A DNA stretch of 59,423 bases from Sphaerotilus sp. Lineage in GTDB: Bacteria > Pseudomonadota > Gammaproteobacteria > Burkholderiales > Burkholderiaceae_C. The stretch is from assembly GCA_013299055.1 (NCBI GenBank), contig JAAFKB010000010.1, positions 1 through 59,423 of the forward strand. The letters run 5' to 3'. A model generated the notes under the pieces. The model saw only the letters and a program-made list of their open reading frames with translations. It did no database searches and was not told the DNA's origin. Positions 20,381 to 29,122 of the stretch are shown one piece after another. Within the stretch, counting starts at the first letter, position 1, and each line of letters opens with the position of its first letter. Position numbers and translations under genes: made by a program.

Positions 20381-20986
20381 TCAGGCGGTGGAGCCCACCA
20401 GACGGCGCCGGCCCCACAGCAGCCCGACGCCCACGGCCAGCAGCGCGGCCGATGCAGGTTCCGGCACTGCGCTCACGGGACCGCCGATGTGCAGCACTTG
20501 CGTCACATCCCAGCCTTGCTGCCACAGCTGCGCCCTGGCCTCGAATCCATCGCTGAAACGCAGCTCGATGTAGGCATGGCGCAACGAATGGCCGGCGAAA
20601 TCCAGGTTCTGGCTGTCGACTTCACCGGTCTCGGTCCGCACGATGCGGTCCAGATCCAGCCCGTCGAACGTCCAGGTGTCCTGGCTGTGCAGGTGCAGCC
20701 CGGTCCAGACCTGGGTCGAGTAATGGGTCGCGCTGCCGGCCAGCCGGTCTTCGCGGTACCCGCCGCCATCATGGTCTTCCCAGACCCCGATCCCATCGGC
20801 CGCGGCGCCCATCGAATACGAGACCCTGGTGACGTGGATGCCGGCCTCGGACAGGTTCAAGACCTTGCCCGCCTGCAGATACCAGTCACCATCCAGCGTC
20901 ACCGTCGCCGCGTGCAAGCCCGTCTGCGCCTGGGCCAGCGTGCACACCGAAGCGGCGAAAATTCCCGCGATCATTTTCCTGTTCAT
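20381..20986 (-). CDS. PEP-CTERM sorting domain protein
   Basis: 201 residues. The N-terminal signal peptide ends around TLAQA. The C terminus carries the tripartite sorting signal: VPEPASA, a hydrophobic helix (ALLAVGVGLLW) and a basic tail GRRRL. Such proteins are processed by exosortase (EpsH) and are usually linked to extracellular polysaccharide production. No exosortase gene lies in this window. The mature domain (about 30-170) is beta-rich with an EDHDGGGYRED acidic loop and no family I recognise. A good promoter lies upstream. Confidence 0.88.
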   Translation of the reverse strand: MNRKMIAGIFAASVCTLAQAQTGLHAATVTLDGDWYLQAGKVLNLSEAGIHVTRVSYSMGAAADGIGVWEDHDGGGYREDRLAGSATHYSTQVWTGLHLHSQDTWTFDGLDLDRIVRTETGEVDSQNLDFAGHSLRHAYIELRFSDGFEARAQLWQQGWDVTQVLHIGGPVSAVPEPASAALLAVGVGLLWGRRRLVGSTA

Positions 20987-21033
20987 ACCAGTTCCCGTGT
21001 TTGCCCAGTGCTGCGTGGCTCAGCGACTGGGCT

Positions 21034-21062
21034 ATTTATGCTTGAAAATGCTTGGTTGCCAA
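21034..21062 (-). promoter_or_regulatory. Sigma70-type promoter of the PEP-CTERM gene
   Basis: On the minus strand: -35 TTGGCA (21062-21057), a 17-base spacer, and -10 ATAAAT (21039-21034). The predicted start is about 40 bases upstream of the PEP-CTERM ATG. The local AT-rich patch stands out from its high-GC surroundings. No regulator site is obvious. Confidence 0.55.
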
Positions 21063-21203
21063 CGGACTGAACCGTAACGGGAACACGCAGTTTGTCGCCA
21101 CTGGACACACCCCCTCGAACAAGGGGATCCAGGGGGGCCATGGCACGCCAAACCTCCACAATTGCACGGCCGTAACCCCCTGTTTCGCGGGGTTTCAGGA
21201 CTG

Positions 21204-21242
21204 TTTCACGGACGGATTGCGCAATTCAGGTTGTCCGTGAAA
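21204..21242 (-). terminator. Inverted repeat downstream of the GGDEF/EAL gene
   Basis: Perfect 10-base arms TTTCACGGAC (21204-21213) and GTCCGTGAAA (21233-21242) separated by 19 bases. It lies 35 bases past the stop of the GGDEF/EAL gene and about 140 bases upstream of the PEP-CTERM promoter. There is no T-tract, so it may be a factor-dependent terminator, a protein-binding site or an mRNA 3' stabiliser. Confidence 0.35.
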
Positions 21243-21276
21243 GACGCTGACTCGGTGCGTCAATCATCCGTCAGGC

Positions 21277-23976
21277 TCAGCTTGTGAGCCACTCCGACCG
21301 CAATCGGCGCAGGAATTCGTCTGCCGGCATGGGACGCCCCAGCAGGTAGCCCTGGACGACCTTGCAGTGCTGCTCGGCCAGAAATGCGAGTTGTTCGGGT
21401 GTCTCCACCCCTTCTGCCACAAGTCCGACCCCGAGACTGCCGGCCATCGCGACCATGGCACTGACGAGCCGGGAACTCCCAGCGTCCTGCGGCACATTGG
21501 CGAGAAACGAGCGGTCGATCTTGAACCGCTGCACCGGCAGGTCGCGCAGGTAGGACAGGCTCGAATAGCCGACGCCAAAATCGTCGATCGACACCGCGAC
21601 CCCGAGCCCGGCCAGCTGGTCGAGCAGCCCGCGCGCCTGCTCGATGTCGGTGACGGCGGCGCTTTCGGTGATTTCCAGTTCCAGCGACTGCGGCGCCAGC
21701 CCATGGCGGACCAGCGCCTCGCGCACGGCACCGAGCACGTCATCGTCCACCAGCTGCCGGGAAGCCAGATTCACGGCCACGGTCAGCGAACGGGCACCCA
21801 TGGCCGCCCAGCACCGCGCCTGGCGACAGGCCTCGTCCAGCACCCAGCGCCCGATCGGCACGATCAGTCCCGAGGCCTCCGCCATCGGGATGAACACGTC
21901 CGGCGCCACCATGCCCTGGCTGCGGTGGTGCCAGCGCAGCAGGGCCTCCGCTCCCACGAGCGTGCGGGTGCGGCAGTCGAACTGGGGCTGGAAGTACAGC
22001 TCCAGCTCCCGGCGCTCCAGTGCGCGGTGCAGATCGACTTCGAGCTGCAGCCGGTCCGGCGAGAGCTGGCGGTCCTGGTGGTGGTGGACGTGCAGCTGGC
22101 TGCCACCCGACTGCTTGGCCATCCACAGTGCCGAGTCGGCCTGCCCCATCAGGGTCACGCCGTCGAGGTCCGCGGCGTGACCGAGCGAAGTGATGCCGAT
22201 GCTGGTCGTGACCCGCAACGGGTGTCCATCGACCTCCATGGGCTCCGACACCTGCCGCAGCACCGCACGGGCCACCGTCTGGCCACGCGCCAGCGCCTGC
22301 GCGCCCTCCAGCAGGACCGCGAACTCGTCACCCCCCAGGCGCGCCAGCATGTCGGACTCCTCCAGCGCCGCACGCAGCCGCGCCGCGGTCTCCAGCAGCA
22401 CCCGGTCGCCAGCCGGATAGCCCAGTGTCTCGTTGATCTTCTGCAAGCGGTCCAGGTCGATCAGCAGCAGGCACAGCGGAGCCTGCCGGTCCGCAGGGGA
22501 TTGCGCGCGCCGGTGCTCCAGCACCTGGGCGAGATGCTTTTGAAAGGCTTCCCGGTTCACCAGCCCCGTCAGCGCATCGCGGTAGGCCAGCTTGTGCAGG
22601 GCAGCTGCCACACGCTGGCCGGAACTCAGGTCACGCAAGGTGCCCAGACACTCGCCCCCCCGCGTGGCCGTCAGCAAGGGGCGACAGACCAGCGCCAGCG
22701 GGATCTGGGTGCCATCGGCGCGCACGGCCTGCATGACCAGCCGCTCGCCCGCCGGCGTGCTGCCGTCGGAGAGTCCGTCCAGGTGCCGCTGCAGCGCCGG
22801 CTGGTCGGCCGGCGCCACCAGATCGGACAGGGCACGCCCGGACAAGGCACTGTGCCCGAACATGGCCGCCGCAGCTGGATTGGCGGACTGCACCACGCCA
22901 TCCGCGTCGAAGGTGATGATGCCGTCGGTGCTCTGGTCCACGATGCCCCGCAGGCGAACACCGTCGGAGGCCACCCGCTGGTCCATCGCGCGCAGCGCCT
23001 CGGCGGAGTGCTCGACCCGCCGCTGCAGGCGCCCCAGTCCCAGCCCCAGCAGCAGCGTGCTCAAGGCACCGGACAGCAGCACCAGCCAGGCCTCGGACTG
23101 CCACAGGTGGACCACCGGTGGCTGCGCGATCTCCAGCTGCCACAGCCGGCGCCCGATCTCGATGACGTGGCGCCGCTCCAGCGCCGGGCTGGCCAGGGCC
23201 GCGTGCCAGGAGGGCCACCACGGCACCCACGCCATGGGGCCCGCTGGCACAGGCGTCTGGCGGGCGCTGTCGTAGAGGTTCACGGCCATGGTCTCGGCGC
23301 CATCGACCGTGCCGATGTCGTGCAGCCGCACCCGGTACGGCAGGTTCACCCCTTCCGGCAGCACGGTCATCACCAGCCGCTCCAGGTCGATCGACAGGTT
23401 GACCAGGCCCAGCAGGGAGTCGCGTCGGAACACCGGCAGACCGAACTCGACGCCCATGGGCCCCTCGGCCAGACGGTGCGGTGCGGTCAGCACGCTGCCG
23501 TGGCCGTGGCGTGCCGCCTCGGTCATGGCGGCACGGCGCAAGTCGCACCAGGGTTCCGCCACACCGGCCGTGCCGTCGGGCACGCGGTAGCGCATCGACA
23601 GGCGCCGCCCCACCGGATCCCAGGTATCGAGCCGGACGGACAGCACCTCGGGCAGGTTCTCGCGGACCCGCAGGATCTCGAAGTGCGTCCTGAATTCGGC
23701 CTCCGACACGTCATCGCTGGCCAGCAGCAGCCCCTGGTGGCTGAGCGCCACATCCAGCACGCGGCGCACGTGCCGCTCGAAGAGCTGCTCGCGTGTCTCG
23801 CCGAAGGCGGTGAAGCGCGCCTGCGCGTCCGCGGCCAGCCGAGCGCCCACCGCCATCCAGGCTGCCAGCGTGCCGGCACACCCCAGCGCGGTCAGCCCAC
23901 GGGCGAGCCGGCGGCCCGGATGAATCGTGCTGTTGCTCAAGGATCGACGCCCTTCTCCATATGGATACCCGGTCAT
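21277..23976 (-). CDS. Membrane PAS-GGDEF-EAL cyclic-di-GMP enzyme
   Basis: 899 residues. TM helix 1 (about 25-45), a large periplasmic sensor region (about 50-300) suggestive of CHASE type, TM helix 2 (about 300-325), PAS (about 345-470), GGDEF (about 475-635), EAL (about 645-890). The active-site LGGDEF is intact, but the usual RxxD inhibitory site five residues upstream reads EESD. The EAL domain keeps GAEALLRW, VAVNLAS, LEITES, SIDDFGVGYSS, KIDRSF and AEGVET, so phosphodiesterase activity is expected. It diverges from the polysaccharide cluster and is a candidate local regulator. ATG at 23976; GTG at 23985 is an alternative. Confidence 0.93.
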   Translation of the reverse strand: MTGYPYGEGRRSLSNSTIHPGRRLARGLTALGCAGTLAAWMAVGARLAADAQARFTAFGETREQLFERHVRRVLDVALSHQGLLLASDDVSEAEFRTHFEILRVRENLPEVLSVRLDTWDPVGRRLSMRYRVPDGTAGVAEPWCDLRRAAMTEAARHGHGSVLTAPHRLAEGPMGVEFGLPVFRRDSLLGLVNLSIDLERLVMTVLPEGVNLPYRVRLHDIGTVDGAETMAVNLYDSARQTPVPAGPMAWVPWWPSWHAALASPALERRHVIEIGRRLWQLEIAQPPVVHLWQSEAWLVLLSGALSTLLLGLGLGRLQRRVEHSAEALRAMDQRVASDGVRLRGIVDQSTDGIITFDADGVVQSANPAAAAMFGHSALSGRALSDLVAPADQPALQRHLDGLSDGSTPAGERLVMQAVRADGTQIPLALVCRPLLTATRGGECLGTLRDLSSGQRVAAALHKLAYRDALTGLVNREAFQKHLAQVLEHRRAQSPADRQAPLCLLLIDLDRLQKINETLGYPAGDRVLLETAARLRAALEESDMLARLGGDEFAVLLEGAQALARGQTVARAVLRQVSEPMEVDGHPLRVTTSIGITSLGHAADLDGVTLMGQADSALWMAKQSGGSQLHVHHHQDRQLSPDRLQLEVDLHRALERRELELYFQPQFDCRTRTLVGAEALLRWHHRSQGMVAPDVFIPMAEASGLIVPIGRWVLDEACRQARCWAAMGARSLTVAVNLASRQLVDDDVLGAVREALVRHGLAPQSLELEITESAAVTDIEQARGLLDQLAGLGVAVSIDDFGVGYSSLSYLRDLPVQRFKIDRSFLANVPQDAGSSRLVSAMVAMAGSLGVGLVAEGVETPEQLAFLAEQHCKVVQGYLLGRPMPADEFLRRLRSEWLTS

Positions 23977-24149
23977 CGGCAGCACAGGCCGAACCTGAAC
24001 GGCCAGGCACCGCAGGCACTGTACAGGCCTCTGCGCGCACGGAAACGCCGACCTTAAGAGCGCCTAGAAAACACACAGTAAGTCACAGTAACCCGGTTAT
24101 TCTTACAAATGGAAACGCAAAAACCCTTGCAAGCCCCCCGAAATCACGC

Positions 24150-25571
24150 ATGAAGCCCCCCCATTCACGCACTCCACCCCCCGCACGCTGGTGTGGTCTG
24201 ACCGGCACGGCCTGCCTGCTGCCAGACCACAGCGTGGCCGCATCGACCGCCCCCTGGCTGCAGGTGTCGCTGGAAAGCCCCCTGGGCGCCACCTGGGCCT
24301 GGGCGCTGCTGGCGGTGATGCTGGTGATCGTGGTGCTGCTGGCGGCCTACACCTTCCGGCACTACTGGTTCTCGCTGAACCGGCTCTTCGGCGACCAGCG
24401 CCACCCCTACGCCAGCATCGTCAGCGCCGACTGGCCGCGCGTGACCATCTTCGTGGCCGCGCACAACGAGGAGGCGGTGATCGAGGACTGCCTGGTGAAC
24501 CTGATGGGCGTGGACTATCCGGCCGACCGCATGCTGGTGGTGCCGGTGAACGACCGCTCCAGGGACCGCACGCGGGAGATCATCGACGAGGTGGTGACGC
24601 GCTACCCCGGCCGCATCCGACCCTTCCACCGCGTCGAGGGCAAGCCGGGCAAGGCCGCTGCGCTGAAGGACGCCACCGAGACGGTGGACACCGACTTCAT
24701 CATCGTCTTCGACGCCGACTACCTGCCCTCGCGCGGGCTGATCCGCCGGCTGATGGCGCCGTTCTTCGATCCGGAAGTGGGCGCCGTGATGGGCCGGGTG
24801 GTGCCGCAGAACTGTGGCGTGAACCTGCTGACACGGCTGCTCGACCTGGAGCGTTCGGGCGGCTACCAGGTGGACCAGCAAGCGCGCATGAACCTCGGGC
24901 TGGTGCCGCAGTACGGCGGCACGGTGGGCGGCATCCGGCTGTCGGCGCTGCAGGCGGTGGGCGGCTGGCACGATGACGTGCTGGCCGAGGACACCGACCT
25001 GACCTACCGGCTGCTGCTCGGGAGCTGGAAGACGATCTACCAGAACCGCGCCGAGTGCTACGAGGAGGTGCCGCAGCACTGGTCCGTGCGCACACGCCAG
25101 ATCAAGCGGTGGGCGAAGGGGCACAACCAGGCGATGTGGCGCCACACGGTCGCGCTGCTGCGGCAGACCGACCTGAGCTGGCGCGAACGCATCGACGGTG
25201 CGCTGCTGCTGGGGGTCTACATGATGGCGCCGGTGCTGATCGTCGGCTGGGTGGTGAGCCTGCTGCTGTACTTCACGGTGTCGGTGCAGTGGATCGCCCC
25301 GGCGCTGATGCTGATGGCCTTCATGACGCATGGCGCGCTGGGCAATTTCGCCGCCTTCTTCGAGATCGCCGCCGCCACCCACATGGACCGCTCGGACCAG
25401 CGCATCCGGCTGCTGGCCTTCAACTGGCTGGGCTTCATCGTCAGCGCGGTCGCGATTGCGCGGGGCGCGCTGGAGCAGGTGGTGCTGGACCGACTGGGAC
25501 CGCAGACATTCCACTGGGACAAGACCATCCGTTACCGCACCGCGGCGCCGAAGCCGGGAGCCCAGGCATGA
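24150..25571 (+). CDS. Membrane glycosyltransferase family 2 (polysaccharide synthase)
   Basis: 473 residues. TM helix at about 45-68, then a cytoplasmic GT-A domain with AHNEEAV (104-110), DxD as FDADYLP (188-190), EDTD (280-283) and the processive signature QIKRW (317-321). C-terminal TM helices lie at about 351-378, 380-405 and 421-440. This matches PgaC/YaiP/cellulose-synthase-like processive transferases that polymerise and extrude a glycan. There is no PilZ domain. First gene of the cluster; its stop overlaps the next start (ATGA). The ATG at 24150 lacks a strong ribosome-binding site. The sugar is unknown, but WecB and two deacetylases point to N-acetylated hexosamine. Confidence 0.9.
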   Translation: MKPPHSRTPPPARWCGLTGTACLLPDHSVAASTAPWLQVSLESPLGATWAWALLAVMLVIVVLLAAYTFRHYWFSLNRLFGDQRHPYASIVSADWPRVTIFVAAHNEEAVIEDCLVNLMGVDYPADRMLVVPVNDRSRDRTREIIDEVVTRYPGRIRPFHRVEGKPGKAAALKDATETVDTDFIIVFDADYLPSRGLIRRLMAPFFDPEVGAVMGRVVPQNCGVNLLTRLLDLERSGGYQVDQQARMNLGLVPQYGGTVGGIRLSALQAVGGWHDDVLAEDTDLTYRLLLGSWKTIYQNRAECYEEVPQHWSVRTRQIKRWAKGHNQAMWRHTVALLRQTDLSWRERIDGALLLGVYMMAPVLIVGWVVSLLLYFTVSVQWIAPALMLMAFMTHGALGNFAAFFEIAAATHMDRSDQRIRLLAFNWLGFIVSAVAIARGALEQVVLDRLGPQTFHWDKTIRYRTAAPKPGAQA

Positions 25572-27154
25572 AGTTCGCCCTGCTGCTCATCGTGCTGACC
25601 GTGCTGGTCGTGCTGCTGCCGCTGCTGCCGGCTTTCCGGGAATGGTGGCGTCCGACCGACGTGACCCCCTTGCCGATCGACGAAACCGATGCGCTGGAGC
25701 CGCCTTATCTGGCACGGCGTTTCGCGGGCCTGCTGGAGCCGGCGCTGGCGCAGCAGCAGATCGCGCTGGGGGGGGTGCCGCTGATGCACCTGCCGGCCAA
25801 CGCGGTCCATGCGCCCTGGCCGCTCAACGCGCAGGAAGTGCGCAGTGACCGCACCCGGCGCATCTGGCACACCGATGGTGACTGCGTGCTGCCCGAGCGG
25901 CTGCACTGCCTGGCCGAGATGTCCGCCCGCGGCGCGCTGCGCACCGCCAGCGGCCGCACCTACCGGGCCTTGCTCAGCGGCGCCCAGCTCACGCTCGCCC
26001 CGCACACCCGTGTCATCCGCTGGGCCCACGCCCGCAGCCTGTCCATCGGCGACCACTGCCAGCTCCCGGCCCGCGTCTCGGCCGACCAGGCGCTGGTGCT
26101 GGGACGCGAGGTGCGCTTTTCGCTGCTGCACGCGCCAGCCATCCGCTTTGCCGGCCAGGTGCCGCTGGAGGCCACGCTGCCGCCGGACGGCCGCTGGTCG
26201 ATCGGCGTGTGCGAGGGCGTGCTCTGGGACGCCGCCAGCCGGACGGGGCGCGCACCACGGGCGCTGCAGGTGGCACCGCTGCGGCACTGGCGGGGCGACC
26301 TGGTCGGCGACAGCCACGTGGCGCTCGGCGAGGGCTGCGAGGCCGAAGGCAGCGTGCGCGCGGGCGGCTCGCTCAGCCTCGGGGCGGGTTGCCGGGTCCA
26401 CGGCGGGCTGGTCGCGGCGGGCGAGGTGTATCTGGCCGCGGGCACCGAGGTGCGGGCGTCGATCGTCTCGCAGACGCTGGTGGTGCTGGGTGCGGGGTGT
26501 GTGGTCGGTGTGCCGGGCGCGCATGCCACCGTGCGGGCTCCCCGGGTGGAGATCGGCAAGGGGGTCGTGGTCCACGGCAAGGTGTGGTCCGGCCAGCACC
26601 TGCGCAGCGTGGGCGGCCTGCGCGACGAAGACCTCGACCCGATGGACCCGGCCGGCCTGGGGGCTGCGGTGCGCTGGAACGCGGTGTCCGGGCGGGGTCT
26701 GGCGTCGGGCGACCTGCGGGTGCCGCCGCAACGGCGGTGGCGGGGGGACCTGGTCTGCCAGGGCGATCTGGAACTTGGCCCGCGCTGCCACGTCCATGGC
26801 AGCCTGAAAGCGTTCGGCGACCTCGGCCTCGGCCCCGGCGTGCGGGTCGAGGGCAGTGTCGTGGCGCAAGGCGATGTGCTGATCGGTGCGGGCAGCCAGG
26901 TGGCCGGCTCGGTGCTGTCGGAAACGGCGGTCGTGCTCGGGCCGGGCTGCACCATCGGCACACCCGAGCGGCACGCCACGGTCAGCGCGCCCCGCGTGGA
27001 GGTGGCGCTCGGCGTGGTGGTGCATGGCACGGTGTGGGCAGGGGCCAGCGGCGACGCGGTGGGCGCCCTGCAGATCGACCACGACGTGGAACTCGACGAG
27101 CTGCTGCCCGAGCTGCCGCACTTGCCGTCACTGCCAGGCAGGGCCGCCGCATGA
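25568..27154 (+). CDS. Membrane-anchored beta-helix (bactofilin/polymer-forming-like) protein with internal duplication
   Basis: 528 residues: an N-terminal TM helix (2-21), a divergent N-terminal half, and two tandem hexapeptide-rich blocks. Block 1 (about 239-342) opens RHWRGDLVGD and closes VVVHGKVWSG. Block 2 (about 388-494) opens RRWRGDLVCQ and closes VVVHGTVWAG. Within each, repeated turns of the form GxGCxVxGSVxAxG indicate a right-handed beta-helix, as in bactofilins. Location (cytoplasmic or periplasmic) depends on TM topology, which I cannot fix. ATGA overlaps couple it to the synthase and to the deacetylase, suggesting a structural or scaffolding part of the synthesis machine. Confidence 0.8.
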   Translation: MKFALLLIVLTVLVVLLPLLPAFREWWRPTDVTPLPIDETDALEPPYLARRFAGLLEPALAQQQIALGGVPLMHLPANAVHAPWPLNAQEVRSDRTRRIWHTDGDCVLPERLHCLAEMSARGALRTASGRTYRALLSGAQLTLAPHTRVIRWAHARSLSIGDHCQLPARVSADQALVLGREVRFSLLHAPAIRFAGQVPLEATLPPDGRWSIGVCEGVLWDAASRTGRAPRALQVAPLRHWRGDLVGDSHVALGEGCEAEGSVRAGGSLSLGAGCRVHGGLVAAGEVYLAAGTEVRASIVSQTLVVLGAGCVVGVPGAHATVRAPRVEIGKGVVVHGKVWSGQHLRSVGGLRDEDLDPMDPAGLGAAVRWNAVSGRGLASGDLRVPPQRRWRGDLVCQGDLELGPRCHVHGSLKAFGDLGLGPGVRVEGSVVAQGDVLIGAGSQVAGSVLSETAVVLGPGCTIGTPERHATVSAPRVEVALGVVVHGTVWAGASGDAVGALQIDHDVELDELLPELPHLPSLPGRAAA

Positions 27155-29085
27155 CACCATCGCTTCTGAACCGACTGCCGGGGCGGCTGGCCGCGTGGCC
27201 GTGGGGCCGCATCCTGATGGCGCTGCTGCTGATCGGCGCAGCGGGTGCCACCTGGTGGCAGGCGCAGTCCAGCCGGCTGCCGGACAACGTGCAGGCCCTG
27301 GTGCTGCTGCTGCCCGACAACGCCCAGGACGACCCCGTGCCGCTGCGGGCCTGGCAGGACGCGGCGGAGGAGCTGGGCCTGCAGTTGTCGACGCAGACCG
27401 CTTCGCAGCTGATGCGCGGCAGCCGCTCCGCGCAGGGCACGGCCTTCATCCTGCCCGACACGCTGCACCGCCGCATGAGCGACGTGCTGATCGGCCACCT
27501 GCGCGAGCGGGTGCGGGCGGGCGACCGGCTGCTGCTGGTGCATGACGCCGGCCTGTCCGACATCGACGGCCGCTACCGCGAGGACCAGTCCCGGCTGTCG
27601 GATATGGCGGGGGTGCAGTACGGGCTGTACGGCGAACTCAAGACCGGCATGCTGCGCGACGCGGCCACCTGGGTCGTGCCGGGGCAGATGCAGGCGCTGG
27701 GCATTCCACCGGGCAAGCTGGTGCGCCCCGCCGACGGGCGCCCCTACACCAGCGCCCAGCCCGCCTCGGCGCCGGACGAGCCGCTGTCGATCGCCGGCTA
27801 CATCTACGGCGAGCTGAAGTACCCCACCTTCGTCACCCGCGGCCCCTACGACGGCACGCGGCTGATGAACGCCCCGGACGGCAGCCTCGTGGCCGGGTGG
27901 CACCACTTCGGCGCCGGCCAGGTGCTGTTCGTCAACCTGCCGCTCACGCAATTGAAGGTCCGCACCGATGGACTGCTGCTGCACAGTTTCCTGCAGTACT
28001 ACGCCGAGCGGGTCGTGGGCGTGCCGCAGCTGTCGCCCATGCCGCAGGGGCGCGGCGCGGTGGTCATGAACTGGCACATCGACGACCGCAAGGCCCTGCC
28101 CGCGCTGGAGCGCGCCGCCGAGCTGGGCGCCTTCCAGCAAGGCCCCTACTCCATCCACTTCACCGCCGGCCCGGACGTGAACGAAGAGGGCGACGGCAAG
28201 GGCATGGACATGGCGCGCAACCCGGATGCGCAGGACTGGGTGCGCCGCCTGGGCACTGCCGGCCACGAGATCGGCAGCCACGGCGGCTGGATCCACAACT
28301 GGTTCGGCGCACGGGCCGACAAGCTCGATCGGGAGGTGGCCGCCTCGCTGATCGAGCGCAACTCGGCGCTGCTGCTGGAGGTGGGGGGTCGGGCGGTGCG
28401 CGAGTACTCGGCCCCCGTCGGCAACCACCCGGCCTGGACCACGGCGTGGCTGAAGAAGCGCGGCCTGCAGTCCTATTACTTCACCGGCAACACCGGCATG
28501 GCGCCCACCCGCAGCTACCAGGACGGCCAGCGCCCGCTGCCGGACATGTGGTCCTACCCGGTGCTGAACTTCGGCGTCTATGCCTCGTTCGAGGAAGCCA
28601 AGGTCGACCAGGTGCCCGAAATCGAGGTGGCCGCCTGGCTGGGCGACGTGAGCCGTTTCTGCGCCGACCACCGCACGCTGCGGATGGTGTATTTCCACCC
28701 GTTCGGGCTGGTGATGTACCCGCAGGCGTTCCAGCGTTGGCTGGAGACCAGCAAGGCGCTGGCCGACGCGGGCCGCCTGCGCTGGATGACGATGGCCCAG
28801 TACAGCACCTTCGCCAACCAGCGCCTGCGCACCCGCTGGACGCTGACCGACGCCACCGAGCGCCCCGACGCACCCCGCCAGCAGCTCGAAGCCCACCACC
28901 CGCAGTCGCTCGACGGCATGGCCTGGCTGCTGCCCCGCAACCGCTACGGCCAGCCCACCGTCGCCAGCGGCCAGGCCGTGGTGGACGCCGTGGACGGCCA
29001 GTGGCGCGTGGTCGCCGGGCCGGGGACCGGACTGCGCCTGCATCTGCCGCTGGCGCCGCGGTCCACCGCCGCTGCACCCCTCTGA
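27151..29085 (+). CDS. Membrane-anchored NodB-like polysaccharide deacetylase
   Basis: 644 residues. N-terminal TM anchor (about 18-38), then a Rossmann/GATase-like region (VLLLPDNAQDD... DRLLLVHDAG, about 50-135), then a deacetylase domain. NodB motifs: HIDD (Asp 311/312), GHEIGSHGGWIH (His 372, 377, 382), EYSAPVGNHP (from 418), WSYPVLNFG and YFHPFG (His 516). The metal motif is H-x4-H rather than the usual H-x3-H. Expected role: periplasmic removal of acetyl groups from the nascent glycan. It is paralogous to the product at 33295-35454, with the same order of blocks (ILPD, DAG, VLFVNLPL, SIHFTAGPD). Confidence 0.85.
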   Translation: MTPSLLNRLPGRLAAWPWGRILMALLLIGAAGATWWQAQSSRLPDNVQALVLLLPDNAQDDPVPLRAWQDAAEELGLQLSTQTASQLMRGSRSAQGTAFILPDTLHRRMSDVLIGHLRERVRAGDRLLLVHDAGLSDIDGRYREDQSRLSDMAGVQYGLYGELKTGMLRDAATWVVPGQMQALGIPPGKLVRPADGRPYTSAQPASAPDEPLSIAGYIYGELKYPTFVTRGPYDGTRLMNAPDGSLVAGWHHFGAGQVLFVNLPLTQLKVRTDGLLLHSFLQYYAERVVGVPQLSPMPQGRGAVVMNWHIDDRKALPALERAAELGAFQQGPYSIHFTAGPDVNEEGDGKGMDMARNPDAQDWVRRLGTAGHEIGSHGGWIHNWFGARADKLDREVAASLIERNSALLLEVGGRAVREYSAPVGNHPAWTTAWLKKRGLQSYYFTGNTGMAPTRSYQDGQRPLPDMWSYPVLNFGVYASFEEAKVDQVPEIEVAAWLGDVSRFCADHRTLRMVYFHPFGLVMYPQAFQRWLETSKALADAGRLRWMTMAQYSTFANQRLRTRWTLTDATERPDAPRQQLEAHHPQSLDGMAWLLPRNRYGQPTVASGQAVVDAVDGQWRVVAGPGTGLRLHLPLAPRSTAAAPL

Positions 29086-29122
29086 ACGTCCACCTGCTTC
29101 GCCCTCCTCATTGCCCCTCACC

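Noticed and set aside
20363..20390. Terminator hairpin CCGCC/GGCGG between the 62-residue gene and the PEP-CTERM gene
   Set aside because: Only five pairs, no T-tract and overlaps the PEP-CTERM coding end.
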